Positions 22,615-33,639 of a stretch of 64,000 nucleotides of DNA are shown one piece after another. The notes under the pieces were generated by a model. It was not told where the DNA came from. It ran no database searches and saw only the letters and a list, made by a program, of their open reading frames with translations. Within the stretch, counting starts at the first letter, position 1. The number at the start of each line of letters is the position of its first letter. The stretch is from Ipomoea triloba. Its lineage: Eukaryota; Streptophyta; Magnoliopsida; Solanales; Convolvulaceae. The stretch covers positions 16,724,838-16,788,837 of the forward strand of contig NC_044917.1 of assembly GCF_003576645.1 (NCBI RefSeq), given 5' to 3'. Made by a program: the position numbers and the translations under genes.

Positions 22615-22976
22615 GATAGAAGTTCACAAACCTGTGAATGACGAGTTAGAAGAAGAGATCTATTGGAATAACTTGATGGTTTTATATTTCCTAGTCCAAG
22701 AAAGTTTGTAAATTAGTTAAATCATTGTATGGTTTAAAACAAGGGCCTAAGCAATGGTACGAGAAGTTTGACCATGCAATTATGACCAACGGTTTTAAGA
22801 TAAATGAGAGTGAAAAGTGTATCTACATAAAGGATACAATAGATGGTGAAAATATTCTATGTTTATACATAGATGATAAACTCATTGTGGGTGGTAATGA
22901 TTAAATGATCAAATCTACCAAAAACATGTTAAACTCAACTTCTCACATAAAAGATAAGGATTTGGCAAATTTTATC
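22615..22976 (+). pseudogene. pol: Ty1/copia reverse transcriptase, 5' part of split gene
   Basis: Starting near 22,615 the translation resembles copia RT: ELEEEIY, then after a frame break [20 protein letters not shown] (from 22,710) and [14 protein letters not shown] (about 22,860-22,904), which hold the conserved LYGLKQ motif and the catalytic Y-x-D-D box as YIDD. A stop follows at 22,904, and the frame continues as decayed sequence to the CTTAG at 22,977. The rest of the same gene resumes at 29,968. Upstream gag, protease and integrase are absent. Confidence 0.85.
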
Positions 22977-22981
22977 CTTAG

Positions 22982-23479
22982 TGTTAGTTTCGTGACCTAG
23001 GGGTAGTCACTCGGCGAGCCAACATAATAGATCGAATGATAAATAAAACTTTAAAAACAAATAGAGATAAGAGTAGACGTGGTAATTTTAACGTGTAAAC
23101 CGAAAGGTAAAAACCATGGGTCTTTTTGGGCGGTGTCAAGCCAGAAATTCACGAATTTGTAGGTGAGTTGTACATGTAACATTGTGTAGAGATGAAGTTG
23201 TCGGTCTTTCTAAAATGATAGAGCTATCCTTCTCTCTAGTTTTTGACTCATATTTTATAGTAGAAAATAGTAGGGGATATTCATGGGTAATTAATAGGGT
23301 AATTATTGGGATTTATGGGTAATTAGGAGAATTTATGGTAATAATTGGGTAGTAAATGGGAGGTTACGGAAGGGTAATTAGGGAGCCGATTGGTCACGTC
23401 CCGAGTGCTGACTGCCGAGTCCGAGACCCTACTGCCTATTAGGTGGTACCGACCAGGTACACATGTTAGGTATCCATCA
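22982..23479 (+). repeat. Left LTR of the inserted non-autonomous element
   Basis: TGTTAGTTTC...GTATCCATCA, 498 bp. It aligns along its length with 28,317-28,599 plus 29,732-29,962, including shared landmarks such as GTAACATTGTGTAGAGAT and GCCTATTAGGTGGTA-type sequence near the end. Confidence 0.85.
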
Positions 23480-23519
23480 TCAGTCCCCCATATTGTCACA
23501 TCTCAAAATCAATTCAACA

Positions 23520-24060
23520 CCACCATATCCAAATTCTGAATCAAAATTTTTTGACTCCTTTTACAGTCCTCCAGCCAACCCTAACACCGGCATTTTTCTC
23601 GACTCCATTAACAAGGAAGAGCAATTGACTGAACACCGACTTCTTTTACAAGCCTCCAACTAACCCTAACGCCAGCATTTTTGTTGACTCTTTTTACAAG
23701 CTTCCAGCCAACCCTAAAACAAGCATTTTTCCCAATTCATTTTACAAGGAGGCACGGTTTACTGAGCGCCAACTTCATTTACAAGCCTCAAGCCAACCCT
23801 AACACGAGCATTTTTTCCAACTCATTTTACAAGGAAGCACAGTGACTGAGCACTAACTACTTTTACAAGCCTCCAGCCAACCCTAACACGAGCATTTTTC
23901 TCGACTCCTTTTACAAGGAGGCGCGGTTGACTGAGCGCATGCTCCTTTTACAAGCCTCTAGCCAACCCTAACACCATCATTTTTCCCAACTCCATTTACA
24001 AGGAGGCATGGTGAACTAAGCGCTAACTCCTTTTACAAGGAGGTGCGAGGTGAATGAGCA
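23520..24060 (+). repeat. 85-bp tandem repeat in the element's internal region
   Basis: The anchor CCAGCCAACCCTAACA (with variants) starts at 23,571, 23,656, 23,704, 23,789, 23,873 and 23,958: spacing 85, 48, 85, 84, 85, so one unit is truncated. The unit also contains TTTTTCTCGACTCC and TTTACAAGGAGGC. It is non-coding. Confidence 0.85.
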
Positions 24061-24427
24061 TTGAATTCTTTTTCCTACCACATTTCTATAGCCGATTGTT
24101 AAGACTGACTACCTGCAAAATTTTTAACACCAATTGAGTGAAAAAAACATCATCATGACATGCGTCCCACTAAAAGGTATGGTCCGAACCAGTTAACGTG
24201 ACTATCCTAAGTTAGTTGACTTCTCCTACATCTATGAGGCAATTCCTCAGCATCTCGATTTACGTTCTCCAACCTGCATGAATACCAAAAAGACTAGTAA
24301 AAATCAACCAACTGCCTTGCATCCGAGGGTGCCTAACTACTCAAATTTATCGCACCATTTAGGGGATGCCCGAGACCCAAGCTCAATTGTAGCATTTAAA
24401 AGGTTGTCCATCCACCCTAACTCATCG

Positions 24428-27400
24428 TGTAACACCCCGATTTTCGCCTCTTAAATTTATTACAAAATCACTAATAATATATCGCGGAAGCTTATACATC
24501 TAACCAGCAGAAAATGGGTGTCACCGCCACACCTAGAGTGAATTCTATCACCTCATTGACAAACTCCACTCTAAGTGCACAGGCTAAACTTACAACATCA
24601 AATAACATCCAACAGTCCAACTTAATACATATGGAAATAATTCTTCCAGGTGTCTATTCTAGGATAGAGTAGACCTCAACCTCAACTTCCATCCTATTTA
24701 GAGCTCATCGCGCTACTTGAGCCCACACTAGACAACATCTGTTAAAAGAAAACACATTGAAGTGTAGTTAGCACGACGGCTAAGTAAGAAAATCCATGGT
24801 CACCCAAAATTCAACAAAGGTTTTCAAAACACGTATAAAAGAGTTTTGGTAACTTTTACCCACTTAATGAGATTTCACCTGAAAAGAAGTTAATAATGAA
24901 GACTTGCACAAAAAGTGATTAGAAAACCAGTATCCACCTGTCTCTTTAGACAAAATCATTTCTTTCTATCGTTACAGAATAACTTTCTTCTCATCTTTAA
25001 AACTTCCTTAGTTTCATAATAGTAAGCGTGAGGCCTTTTGGAGTATCAACCCCGGGCCATGGCATTTAAGCCCTCCCGTAGGTCAATCATGTCAACAACC
25101 CCGGGCCATGGCATTCAAGCCCTCCCGTAGGTCAATCATCTCAACAACCCCGGGCCATGGCATTCAAGCCCTCCCGTAGGTCAATCATCTCAACAACCCC
25201 GGGCCAGGGCATTCAAGCCCTCCCGTAGGTCAATCATCTCAAAAACCCCGGGCCATGGCATTCAAGCCCTCCCGTAGGTCAATCATCTCAACAACTCCGG
25301 GCCATGGCATTCAAGCCCTCCCGTAGGTCAATCATCTCAACAACCGCTGGGCTATGGCAATAAAGCCCTCCCGTGGGTTAATCGAGTCTTCCACAACTTA
25401 CTTTAGAAACTAAGGTTTTGAAAACATGTTCCTTCCTTCAGTTTTCTTTCTTAAATCATTCATTTTGGGCATATTTCTCATTCGAGTCCAATACTTAATA
25501 TTGGCTACCTCATTAGCCCCTGAAGGATTTTCAAAATACTTTCAGTACCCACAAGCTTTTCAAACATCATTTTCTCATCATTCACGTAAGGTACACACTC
25601 ACTAAAAATGGTATTTTCCTTCAAAAATAAGGTTTTGACAACCTGTGTACCAAAATAGCATACGTTCTTCAACGTAAGTTTTCATAAACATTTTTGGATA
25701 TACTTCATATTCAAGTCTCATACTTGAAATCTATCCACCTAGTTATACACTTATATATTCTACTAACACTACATATATCCATTCTCAATACTATTATTAT
25801 AATAGTACGAACCCATAGTCAACCATTTATGAATCAATCGATTCATAGCACCATTAATATTAACATCCTTAACCTTGTCCCTTATCATGAATTTCAGTCC
25901 ATCTTACAATCCAATCATCATCGGTAATCCATAATCATGGTTCCACCATTAACTATTAATATGTGGTTATCCTTGTCATTATCATCATCAATAACTTTCA
26001 CCATCATCAACACCATTAGAAATATAACTTGAGGAAATCGCACATCCAAATATGTATAAATTTCTAAGAGGTAAAGTCACCATTGCCTAACCATAATCCA
26101 AAGTCGTTCAACAACTATTTCCTCAAGATTCACCATATACAATCTTTATCTCAATATTTCCATATAACAATTTCCTCAATACATATCATAATAATATCTT
26201 TATCTTAACTTTTCCATATAACAATTTCCTCAATATATATCATAATATCATCACTACTCAAAATTCCTTTAAACCATAACTTATTCACCAATAGAGAGAT
26301 TTCCAACTCTCAAAATAAATTTCAAAGGAATAATTCCAATATCTCATAATAATTACCAAGGAGATAATTTCAATCTCTCAAAATAACCACCAAATAGAGA
26401 GTATCCAAACTCTCACAATAATCACCAAAGATAATTCTTCAAATAATTAGTCACACTTTTCTTGTGTCCAATAGTAGTTATTATATACAATGTCAAGGAG
26501 AAATGGATCCAAATGGAAAGTTTCAACTTCCAAACCAATACCAAACCAACCGGACGAACCCACGAACCGGTGGCCAAAATCAAATAGAAAGATCTCAACT
26601 CTCATCATCATAATCATATCACTAACCTTCATTATCATAATCACCATTTAATCTATTCATCCAGTCATTAAACCTTAATAACTATCATCAGTCCTTAATC
26701 ACTATAATTAAAGCTTAATTACCTCCTGAACTCCACTGTTAATCCATCTTTAATATCAATCTAACCCCATTATTAACCACATTATAACCAATAATCAAAG
26801 CTTACATCATCCGCACCACTGGACGCACAGGGGACGCGCGTCCGGTATCGCGTCCACAGGTTCTGCCCACTCTTCGCCCAGCCCGGACGAACGGTGGACG
26901 GGCGTCCGGCCCTGCATCCGCACACACGACCAGTTCTGGACAGTGTGAACAACGCAGTGGCGAACACCTCTACTATCATCTCCATAATTATTATAAGTAC
27001 ACACATGTATGTATATCCATATATTTCAACACAAAGCTCATAAATCCCTATTTTAACTATCAATCATCAAATCTTAAGTGACAAAACCAACTTAAGGGAT
27101 TTCTTACCTCTCAAGTAGCTTTTAACACCGTAGAAATTGTTATGATCCTTTCCTCCAAATTTCCACCGAAGATCCTAAGTAATTTATACCATAATAACAA
27201 TATTTTCAAGAATTCTTAGCTTAAGTTCTAGGAAAGAATTCTAGTCTTTTAACCGAATAAAAATCAAAGTGTTACCTAGTATGGAAGAACTTGTAAAGGA
27301 ATTGGCTATGGAGTTTCTTGAACTCAAGGAAGAAGATGAAGAATTTTCCTCTCCTTTTTCCTCTATAAATTTCGGCCAAATGGGTATGGAATGAAGAAAA

Positions 27401-27944
27401 TGGGAGATCAAATCTCCTTTTATAGCAACACTTTGGGGATGAAGAAACTTGGAGATCAAGCTACATTGTTTCTTATAAGGTAAGAAATAAGAAACTTGGA
27501 GATCAAGTTTCCATTTTGATCATCTTCAAAAATATTTAAATAATAACATGTGGTGTAGGGAGTTGCCAAGTGTCACATTTTTGTGGTGGGTAAGGGAAAA
27601 TATCTTCGGTTAGACTGTTCGGGATTAAAACAGATATAGTTTCGGTGGAAAAATAATTTAAATAGGAAGAATTTTGAAACCAAAATTATTTTGAAAATAA
27701 TCCCGTCACTAATTTGAAAAATCGGATAATTTTTGGTATATCGTGAAATACTGCGATACAAGGGTCGGAATAAATTTTCTCTCTTACGAGCTAATTTAAT
27801 CAGGTAAGACGTTCAAGCTTAATAGTATAGTGCCTACTAATTCATTCCCTAGGACAATCGGGACCGAACACATACTTTAAAAATCCTTACGGTTCGTGAT
27901 CGATACGTAGGTTCGCAGCTTATTGGAATGAGTGAGGGGTTACA
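24428..27944. repeat. Solo LTR, 3.5 kb (TGTAACACCCC...GGGGTTACA)
   Basis: Starts TGTAACACCCCG and ends GGGGTTACA. CATCG is duplicated on both sides (24,423-24,427 and 27,945-27,949). No primer site, polypurine tract or coding domain lies between, so this is one LTR left after recombination. The end sequences resemble those of chromovirus (Tekay/Del-like) LTRs, which fits the length. Inside: a 49-bp tandem array, AT-rich sequence with repeated CTCTCAA-type motifs at 26.1-26.6 kb, and a GC-rich stretch with GGACGCGCGTCC near 26,835. Confidence 0.85.
25045..25385. repeat. 49-bp tandem repeat, seven copies
   Basis: CCCCGGGCC(AT)GG-containing units start at 25,050, 25,099, 25,148, 25,197, 25,246, 25,295 and 25,344, exactly 49 bp apart. 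The units also share GCCCTCCCGTAGGTCAATCA. Early units are near identical and the last is diverged. There is no spacer/repeat alternation, so it is not a CRISPR. Confidence 0.95.
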
Positions 27945-27949
27945 CATCG

Positions 27950-28316
27950 TACCAAGCAAAGGGATGGTAGAGCACCCGTGTCAGTCTTGGCTCGACTAGC
28001 TACTTGATTGACTGGGATTTTTTTTTTGTACAATGAATATTACAAGAGTTGTATACTTGCAAAAAATAAGCAGGACTAAATTTTTCACGCTGTCAAATTC
28101 TTCTAGGCTAAACCCTTTCATCAAAATATTGCATTTAATTTGTACTTTACTAGTCAGATTCCTACCTATTGGTTTTCATTTCCCTTCGGCGAGGCAGTCC
28201 ACTGTTGCCCCCCATGAACTCGGACTGGAGATCAAAAACATGCTTTCTTCTAATTAACCTTACCACATACAATTTCCTTACCTCCTACCTTTAGAGCCGT
28301 GTATACCAAGTAGTCG
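27950..28316 (+). other. 3' part of the internal region of the inserted element
   Basis: Non-coding remainder between the solo LTR and the right LTR. 28,033-28,257 is open for 74 codons but without recognisable motif. The polypurine tract could not be placed with confidence. Confidence 0.4.
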
Positions 28317-29962
28317 GTGGGAACATCTCCATGGGTAGTCAATCGGCGGGCCAACATAACCGATCGGATGAGAAATAAAACATTTAAGAAACAAATAGAG
28401 ACAAGAGTAGACACAGTAATTTTAACGTGGAAACCGAAAGGTAAAAACCAACGGGCCTTTTAGGGCGGTGCCAAGCCAGAAATTCACTAATTTATAGGTG
28501 ATTTATACATGTAACATTGTGTAGAGATAAAACTGTCGGTCTCCCTAAAATGGTGGAACTCTCTTTCCTTCTCGTTCTTGAATTGACTCTTATTTTATAG
28601 AGTCAATTCCTTTTTTGGTCCTAGACTTATAGTGGCAAAGACAATTTTAGTCCTCCATAAAAAAATCAGACAATTTATGGACATAGTTATTGTGATGGGG
28701 ACAATTTTAGTCCTCCATTTGTATACCCGGTTAGATGGTCATTTGAGAGGTGGCAATTGTGTCATTTCACGATATCATTAATCTATAGAAATACATTAAT
28801 CCATTTTTCCTTAATTAATCTTCATTAACCTATAGTACATTCAATCTTCACCATAATTAAATAGATAATTACCTTATTAGTCATTCTAATACATCTTTTA
28901 ATCCATCATGAATCTGCTTTCATCCTCTGTGTGTCGAAGCCTTCGCCGAGAAGAAGAACAACAAGAAATAGAGGAGGGAGACTCCGCCACCGTTCGCCGT
29001 CGAGGAGTCCAGGTCGTTGCAACTGTCGATTTGCTGAACTCGGAGATTCCAGCCCCATCGTTGTTGCCCTGCGTCACCGAAACCAGAGGAGGGAAGCTCT
29101 CACGGTCCTGCCTCACCCGCTGAAATGGACAGTTCGCGCTGCCTCTAGAGTGCTCTACCTCGCCGGGGAAAGGGAGATCAGGGGACGCCATTGTTGGACT
29201 TGCTGTCGTAGCTCTGTTCGTCGCTGAGCTTCGTCGAAGGAGAAACAATGTCGGAAAAACAGACCATCGACATGGACTCGAAAAAATAGACTACCGTCGG
29301 AGGAGGAGGAGAATACCACGTCGAAAAAACAGACCACCGTCGTCGCCTATTATTGCAGGTGAGGAGGTCGCCAGCTGCTAGAAGGAGAAACAACTCACAC
29401 TAGAGAGAAGAGATGGTGAAGAGGTCGCCGATTGCTAAGCCTTAGTCGGAGGAGAAGACCACGTCGGAAAAACAGACCATCGTCGTCGCCTATTGTTGCA
29501 GGTGAGGAGGTCGCCGGCTGCTAAGCCTCGGTCCAGAGCTGCTTGAATTTCGCGAATTTGACGGCAATGCCTCTCATTTAAACAGTCAACTAACGAGATA
29601 ATAGACGGAGGACCAAAATTGTCCTCCTCACCATAACTATGTCCATAAATTGTCTGATTTTTTTATGAAGGACTAAAATTGTCTTGACACTATAAGTATA
29701 GGACCAAAAAAGGAATTGACTCTATTTTATAGTAGAAAATAGTAGGGAATATTCATGGGTAAGTAATAGGGTAATTATTGAGGTTTATAGGTAATTAGTA
29801 GAATTTATGGTAATAAATGAGTAATAATTGGGTAATAAATGGGAGATTACTAAAGGATAATTAGGGAGCCGACTGGTCACGTCTCGAGTGTTGACTACCG
29901 AGTTCGAGACCCAACTTCCTATTAGGTGGTATCGATCGGGTACACATATTGGGTATCCATCA
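28317..29962 (+). repeat. Right LTR of the inserted element, interrupted by a MULE
   Basis: Aligns with the left LTR at 22,982-23,479 in two pieces (about 28,317-28,599 and 29,732-29,962) with the MULE and its 9-bp duplication between. It ends GTATCCATCA followed by the CTTAG target duplication. The exact start is blurred by divergence (28,317-28,331). Confidence 0.75.
28600..29722. mobile_element. Mutator-like non-autonomous element with 9-bp target duplication
   Basis: TATTTTATA is duplicated exactly (28,591-28,599 and 29,723-29,731). The long terminal inverted repeats start GAGTCAATTCCTTTTTTGG and extend for about 125 bp (28,600-28,725 against 29,597-29,722). The interior (28,900-29,570) is GC-rich for this window and contains two imperfect copies of a CGTCGGAAAAACAGACCA...GAGGTCGCCGGCTGCTA segment. 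Minus-strand 28,898-29,248 is open for 116 codons (Ser/Arg/Pro-rich), with no family I recognise; a captured host fragment is possible (Pack-MULE type). Confidence 0.85.
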
Positions 29963-29967
29963 CTTAG

Positions 29968-30776
29968 CGATGACCTTGTGTTGAGCCAATCTCACTATAT
30001 TGATAAATTCTTTAGAAAATTTAACAAGGAAGATTATTAATTGGCTAAAACGCCATTAGCTACTAATGTACATTTATCAAAAATTTGAAGAGATTATTTC
30101 TCAAGAAGAATACGCTAGGACTATTGGAATTCTAATGTACCTAATGAGTTGTACAAACTTGGATATTGTCTTTGCGGTTAGTAAACTTAGTAGATATACT
30201 AGAAACCCCGGTGATGAGCACTAGAAGGAAATATTTAGGGTGATGAGATACCTAAGGGGTACTCATGACTTTGGAATGCACTATAAAAGATATTCAGTTG
30301 TACTAGAAAGGTATAATGACGCTAATTGGGTATCAGATATTAAGGACTCTATGTCCATAGTGGCTACGTGTTCATGTTAGCTGGTGCAACAGTAACATGG
30401 AAATTCTTGAAATAAACTATGATAGATAGATCAACGATTGATTTTAAGCTAATAGACTTAGACAAGTGTAGTGAAGAGGCTAAATGTCTACGCTATTTTC
30501 TTGTGGATATTCCTATTTATGAACAACCTGTAGCTCAAATTTGTATATGACATTGCAATAGTCAAGCTGCAATTGGAATGGTACAAAGTAACATGTATAA
30601 TGGTAAGTCTAGGCATATACGTCGTAGACATAATACCATTAAACAACTTCTTACAACGGGTTTTATCTATGTTGATTGCGTGAAACCAAATGATAATGTA
30701 ATGAATTTGCTAATCAAAGTGTTGAGTAAAGAGTTGGTAGAGAAGTTGTTACGAGGAATGGGACTAAAGACCTAGA
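29968..30776 (+). pseudogene. pol: Ty1/copia RT/RNase H, 3' part of split gene
   Basis: Resumes the copia frame after the insertion: DDLVLSQSHYIDKFFRKFNK (29,970-30,030), then a RYTRNPGDEH-like segment and a decayed RNase H. 30,578-30,775 stays open and encodes NMYNGKSRHIRRRHNTIKQL and ends GMGLKT, the typical copia RNase H C-terminus (family form N-x-K-S-R-H-I-R-R-R-H). Several in-frame stops occur between 30,025 and 30,550. The gene is disabled twice, by these stops and by the 7-kb insertion. Confidence 0.85.
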
Positions 30777-31926
30777 ATAAAGTTCTATAGTTGAGACCTA
30801 ACCTAGCTGGCACGAGGTTAGTATGTATATATGCTTTAGTAATTCTATATGTTGGTTGACATAGGAAGAATATTCAAGATACTCAAAAAAAAAAAAACCA
30901 CCTAAGTGAGAGAGAAGTATGGTTCTTCAAATGATAATTGTACGGGCTTTAGAAACTCTAGTAGAACCAAGCAAATGTGTTCTATGGCCAAAACGAGCAC
31001 ACCCATGAGAACTAAACAAAGGTTTGGATGTTTGTGTAAGATGTATCATCGTTTACACAAACCGTAGTATGATCCAAAGACATCACATTCTACTAGATAG
31101 CCAAAAAGCAAATATATCTTTACAAGGGAAAGTTCAAAGGGTAATGCATACCTATCCTATGCAGCGATCTTCCGTTGAATACGTTTGTGTTGTTTTTCCA
31201 ATCCCGTAAAATCAATTTTTATTAATGTAGTGGATTTTTGAAAAAAAAAATTTGGTTAAATGACATTAAAAGTCACCATTTTGTGGTATAATTTTCAATG
31301 GGATGCACTTCCAATTGATCGAATAAAAGTGGATTTGGATTTTCCTAAATGAGATGATGAATTTGATATATTTTACGCTCAAAATGGATAACGGGTGAAT
31401 GAAAAATTTGATTCTCAAGGTTTACCCATTTGAGTTATGAAAAGTAGAGTTCGGAAAGCTTTTAAGTAGCATTTGCCCGCATTAAAAAAGGGATGCGGGT
31501 TTAGCACTAATGTGTGTGTGTGTGTGTGATTTCACTTTTTATGAGTTTGAATGGTATAGTATAGATGCTCTCTCATGTCATATAAGGTGTGATGCAAATC
31601 AAATTCCAAAATGAGGCTAAAAAGTTTGAACTCGTGTGCACCCGCGACCCGATTGCATTGAATGTTCATCCATAACCTAAACAAACTGAAGTTTTGCCAA
31701 ATTTTTGAACTTTCCCAACTCTAGCTCCTCTACTATGTCACAACTCTGAGTCCTCCTATGTTACAACTTACAACTTTCATACCTCTACCGATGGAAGTTT
31801 TACTCGCCTATTTCTAACTTTGACTCATTTGCTACTTGTAATGTAAATGACTCCTCTATTGTGTGCGTGCAACGTATTGGAATCTGTGAGTTAATTTTGT
31901 TCAATTATGGAATTAATTCTAATTAA
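30777..31926. other. Copia 3' flank; nothing recognised
   Basis: By position this should hold the copia 3' LTR, but no bounded TG...CA repeat could be paired because the 5' half of the element is missing. A short (TG)n run lies near 31,512. Confidence 0.4.
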
Positions 31927-32071
31927 TTTTTTTTTTGAAAGGAAAAACTTAATTCATTAAATCAATAGCAAGACAATCAACAAGAAAAGAGGAAGGAGCG
32001 TCTAGCCACTCCCCGTAACCTGACACAGAAATGGCCTCCCTAGCAACAGTATGGGCGGTACAATTTGCAGA

Positions 32072-33415
32072 TCACCTAACAAAACCAAATTGGACCCCAT
32101 TTATCGTGGCTGCCAATTCTTTAATATCGTCAACTAGAATACCAAAAGCAGAATGAAAAAAATTACAAGATAAAGCATTAAAGAGTAGTTGGGAGTCAGT
32201 TTCCACGTCAACAGTTCCCATCCCAGTATCCTTAAGCCAACTGAGTGCCTCTCGCATACCCATTGCCTCAGCTTCCTTCACCCCTAAAATTCCATGCAAT
32301 TGGACACTTTTGGCCGCAAGAAAATAACCATCATCATCCCGTAACACCCACCCTAAACCCATAACATTTTCATCAAAATTTATCGCCGCATCCGTGTTCA
32401 TTTTTAATCTCCCACGCAAGGGCTTCCTCCACTTCACCTCACGGGTTCTGGGGTTCAACACACAGGTGGGTTCGTTCGCCGCTCTCCAATTTGCTAGCAA
32501 TGAGCCTGCACGTTGCAAAATCATATTCATATCAAATGGAATCCCATTCCAAATATAGTCATTCCTACTTGACCACAATCCCCAGCAAGTCATCACAAAC
32601 TAGTCTAACATTTCCCCTTTCAAACAATTGACACAATCAAAAAACCAAGCAGTGGTATTAATACTCGTTAAATGACCAATCATGACCCCCAAAGTAAACC
32701 ACAACTTCTTAACTTCACGACATGTCACAAACAAATGGTATGCACTCTCTTCCTCAACCCCACACATATGACACATTACAGCACAATGAACATGCCTGAC
32801 TAATAACGCATCACGAGTATGTAGATGAGAAGAAGATAATTGCCAACAGAAAGTCTTAACCTTTGGAGGGATATGCAAAGCCCAAATTTTAGTCCACGGC
32901 CGGTCATCCTGAACTTGATTCGACAGACGTCGGTAGCAAGATTTGACTGTGTACTCACCCTTGTGATCCCAATGCCAAGACCACGTATCATGGGGTTTCC
33001 GTCTGCTAATAGGAATTTTTAATATCAGGTTCGCATCACGGGGTTCAAAAATATCATTAACACACTCCACATCCCAATACGTACCTTGATCATTCATTAA
33101 TGAAGCCACCGGGGCACTAGATATGGAATCGTGCAAAACAGTTTGGATATAAGGGTTACTATCGGTTGGCAGCCATGCATCATTCCCAATTTCTGTATCA
33201 AGCCCATCTCCAATGCAACACCTACACCCATCTCGTATAATCTCCTGAACCGCCAACATTCCTCTCCAAATAAAAGAGGGGCTACTACCCTCCTTCGCGC
33301 CAAAAAAAATTGGTGGTTGGATAGTAACGGGCTTTATAAACACGGGCAACTAAATTCGCCAACGAATCCCTTTCCCACTACCAACCATGCCAGTCCACCA
33401 ATACTCATTCATAAT
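32072..33415 (-). pseudogene. L1 ORF2 C-terminal part: end of RT, zf-RVT, RNase H
   Basis: Reading down from 33,415: IETIMNEYWWTGMVG (end of RT). An apparent deletion of about 60 residues relative to the copy at 55.5 kb precedes GSSPSFIWRGMLAVQ. The zf-RVT domain follows (RDALLVRHVHCAVMCHMCGV, then HLFVTC, about 32,730-32,830), and after a single stop near 32,598 comes an RNase H domain with MNTDAA, KEAEAMGMREAL and VETDSQLL holding the expected D, E and D residues. The RNase H would degrade RNA in RNA-DNA hybrids. The stops and the missing 5' part make this a pseudogene. Confidence 0.85.
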
Positions 33416-33424
33416 CGTTTCGAT

Positions 33425-33631
33425 TTCTTTGAACAGCAACACATTTTTTGGAAAGAAAGAGCTAAAGAGCATTGGTATAAAGGAGGGGATGTCAATAGTA
33501 AGTTCTTTCATAATTCGGTAAAGGCCAGAAAGCGTAGAAACCGAGTCCATCGGTTGCGTAATTCTGAGGGTGTGTGGGTTGAAGATGAGGCTACTTTGGG
33601 TGATGTAATGGTCCAGTATTTTATTTTTTAA
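33425..33631 (+). pseudogene. Inverted upstream segment of L1 ORF2
   Basis: The plus strand encodes FFEQQHIFWKERAKEHWYKG and FFHNSVKARKRRNRVHRLRN, the linker between endonuclease and RT. The full L1 has LLEQQHIYWKQRAKEHW at about 57,090-57,140 on the minus strand. It lies head to head with the RT end on the other strand. The two overlap in a few bases around 33,425-33,436 (GATTTCTTTG), a microhomology. Confidence 0.85.
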
Positions 33632-33639
33632 GAATTAAC

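Larger units (their letters stand above)
22982..29962 (+). mobile_element. Non-autonomous LTR retrotransposon inserted in copia RT (target duplication CTTAG)
   Basis: CTTAG at 22,977-22,981 and 29,963-29,967 flanks the element, and the copia frame reads across once it is removed. It has a 498-bp left LTR and a right LTR split by a MULE. Its own internal region is only about 1.3 kb (23,480-24,427 plus 27,945 to about 28,316) and non-coding, with an 85-bp tandem repeat; a 3.5-kb solo LTR of another family sits inside it. Without its insertions it would be about 2.3 kb. Plus orientation is inferred from the LTR ends. Confidence 0.85.
31927..33635 (-). mobile_element. 5'-inverted (twin-primed) L1-type LINE fragment
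   Basis: A T run at 31,927-31,937 marks the poly-A end on the minus strand. From there to about 33,425 minus-strand L1 sequence (RNase H, zf-RVT, end of RT) is read. From about 33,425 to 33,631 the adjoining sequence is an upstream ORF2 segment on the opposite strand. The 3' end matches the full L1 at 54.0 kb (TTCATTAAATCA..AAGACAATCAACAAG). A clear target duplication was not found (GAATTAA occurs on both sides but is short). Confidence 0.85.

Noticed and set aside
25045..25385. Regular repeats resembling a CRISPR array
   Set aside because: Units are directly adjacent, with no variable spacers, inside a plant LTR; it is a plain tandem repeat.
32840..33022. Plus-strand frame over the LINE zf-RVT region
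   Set aside because: Shadow of the minus-strand LINE coding sequence.
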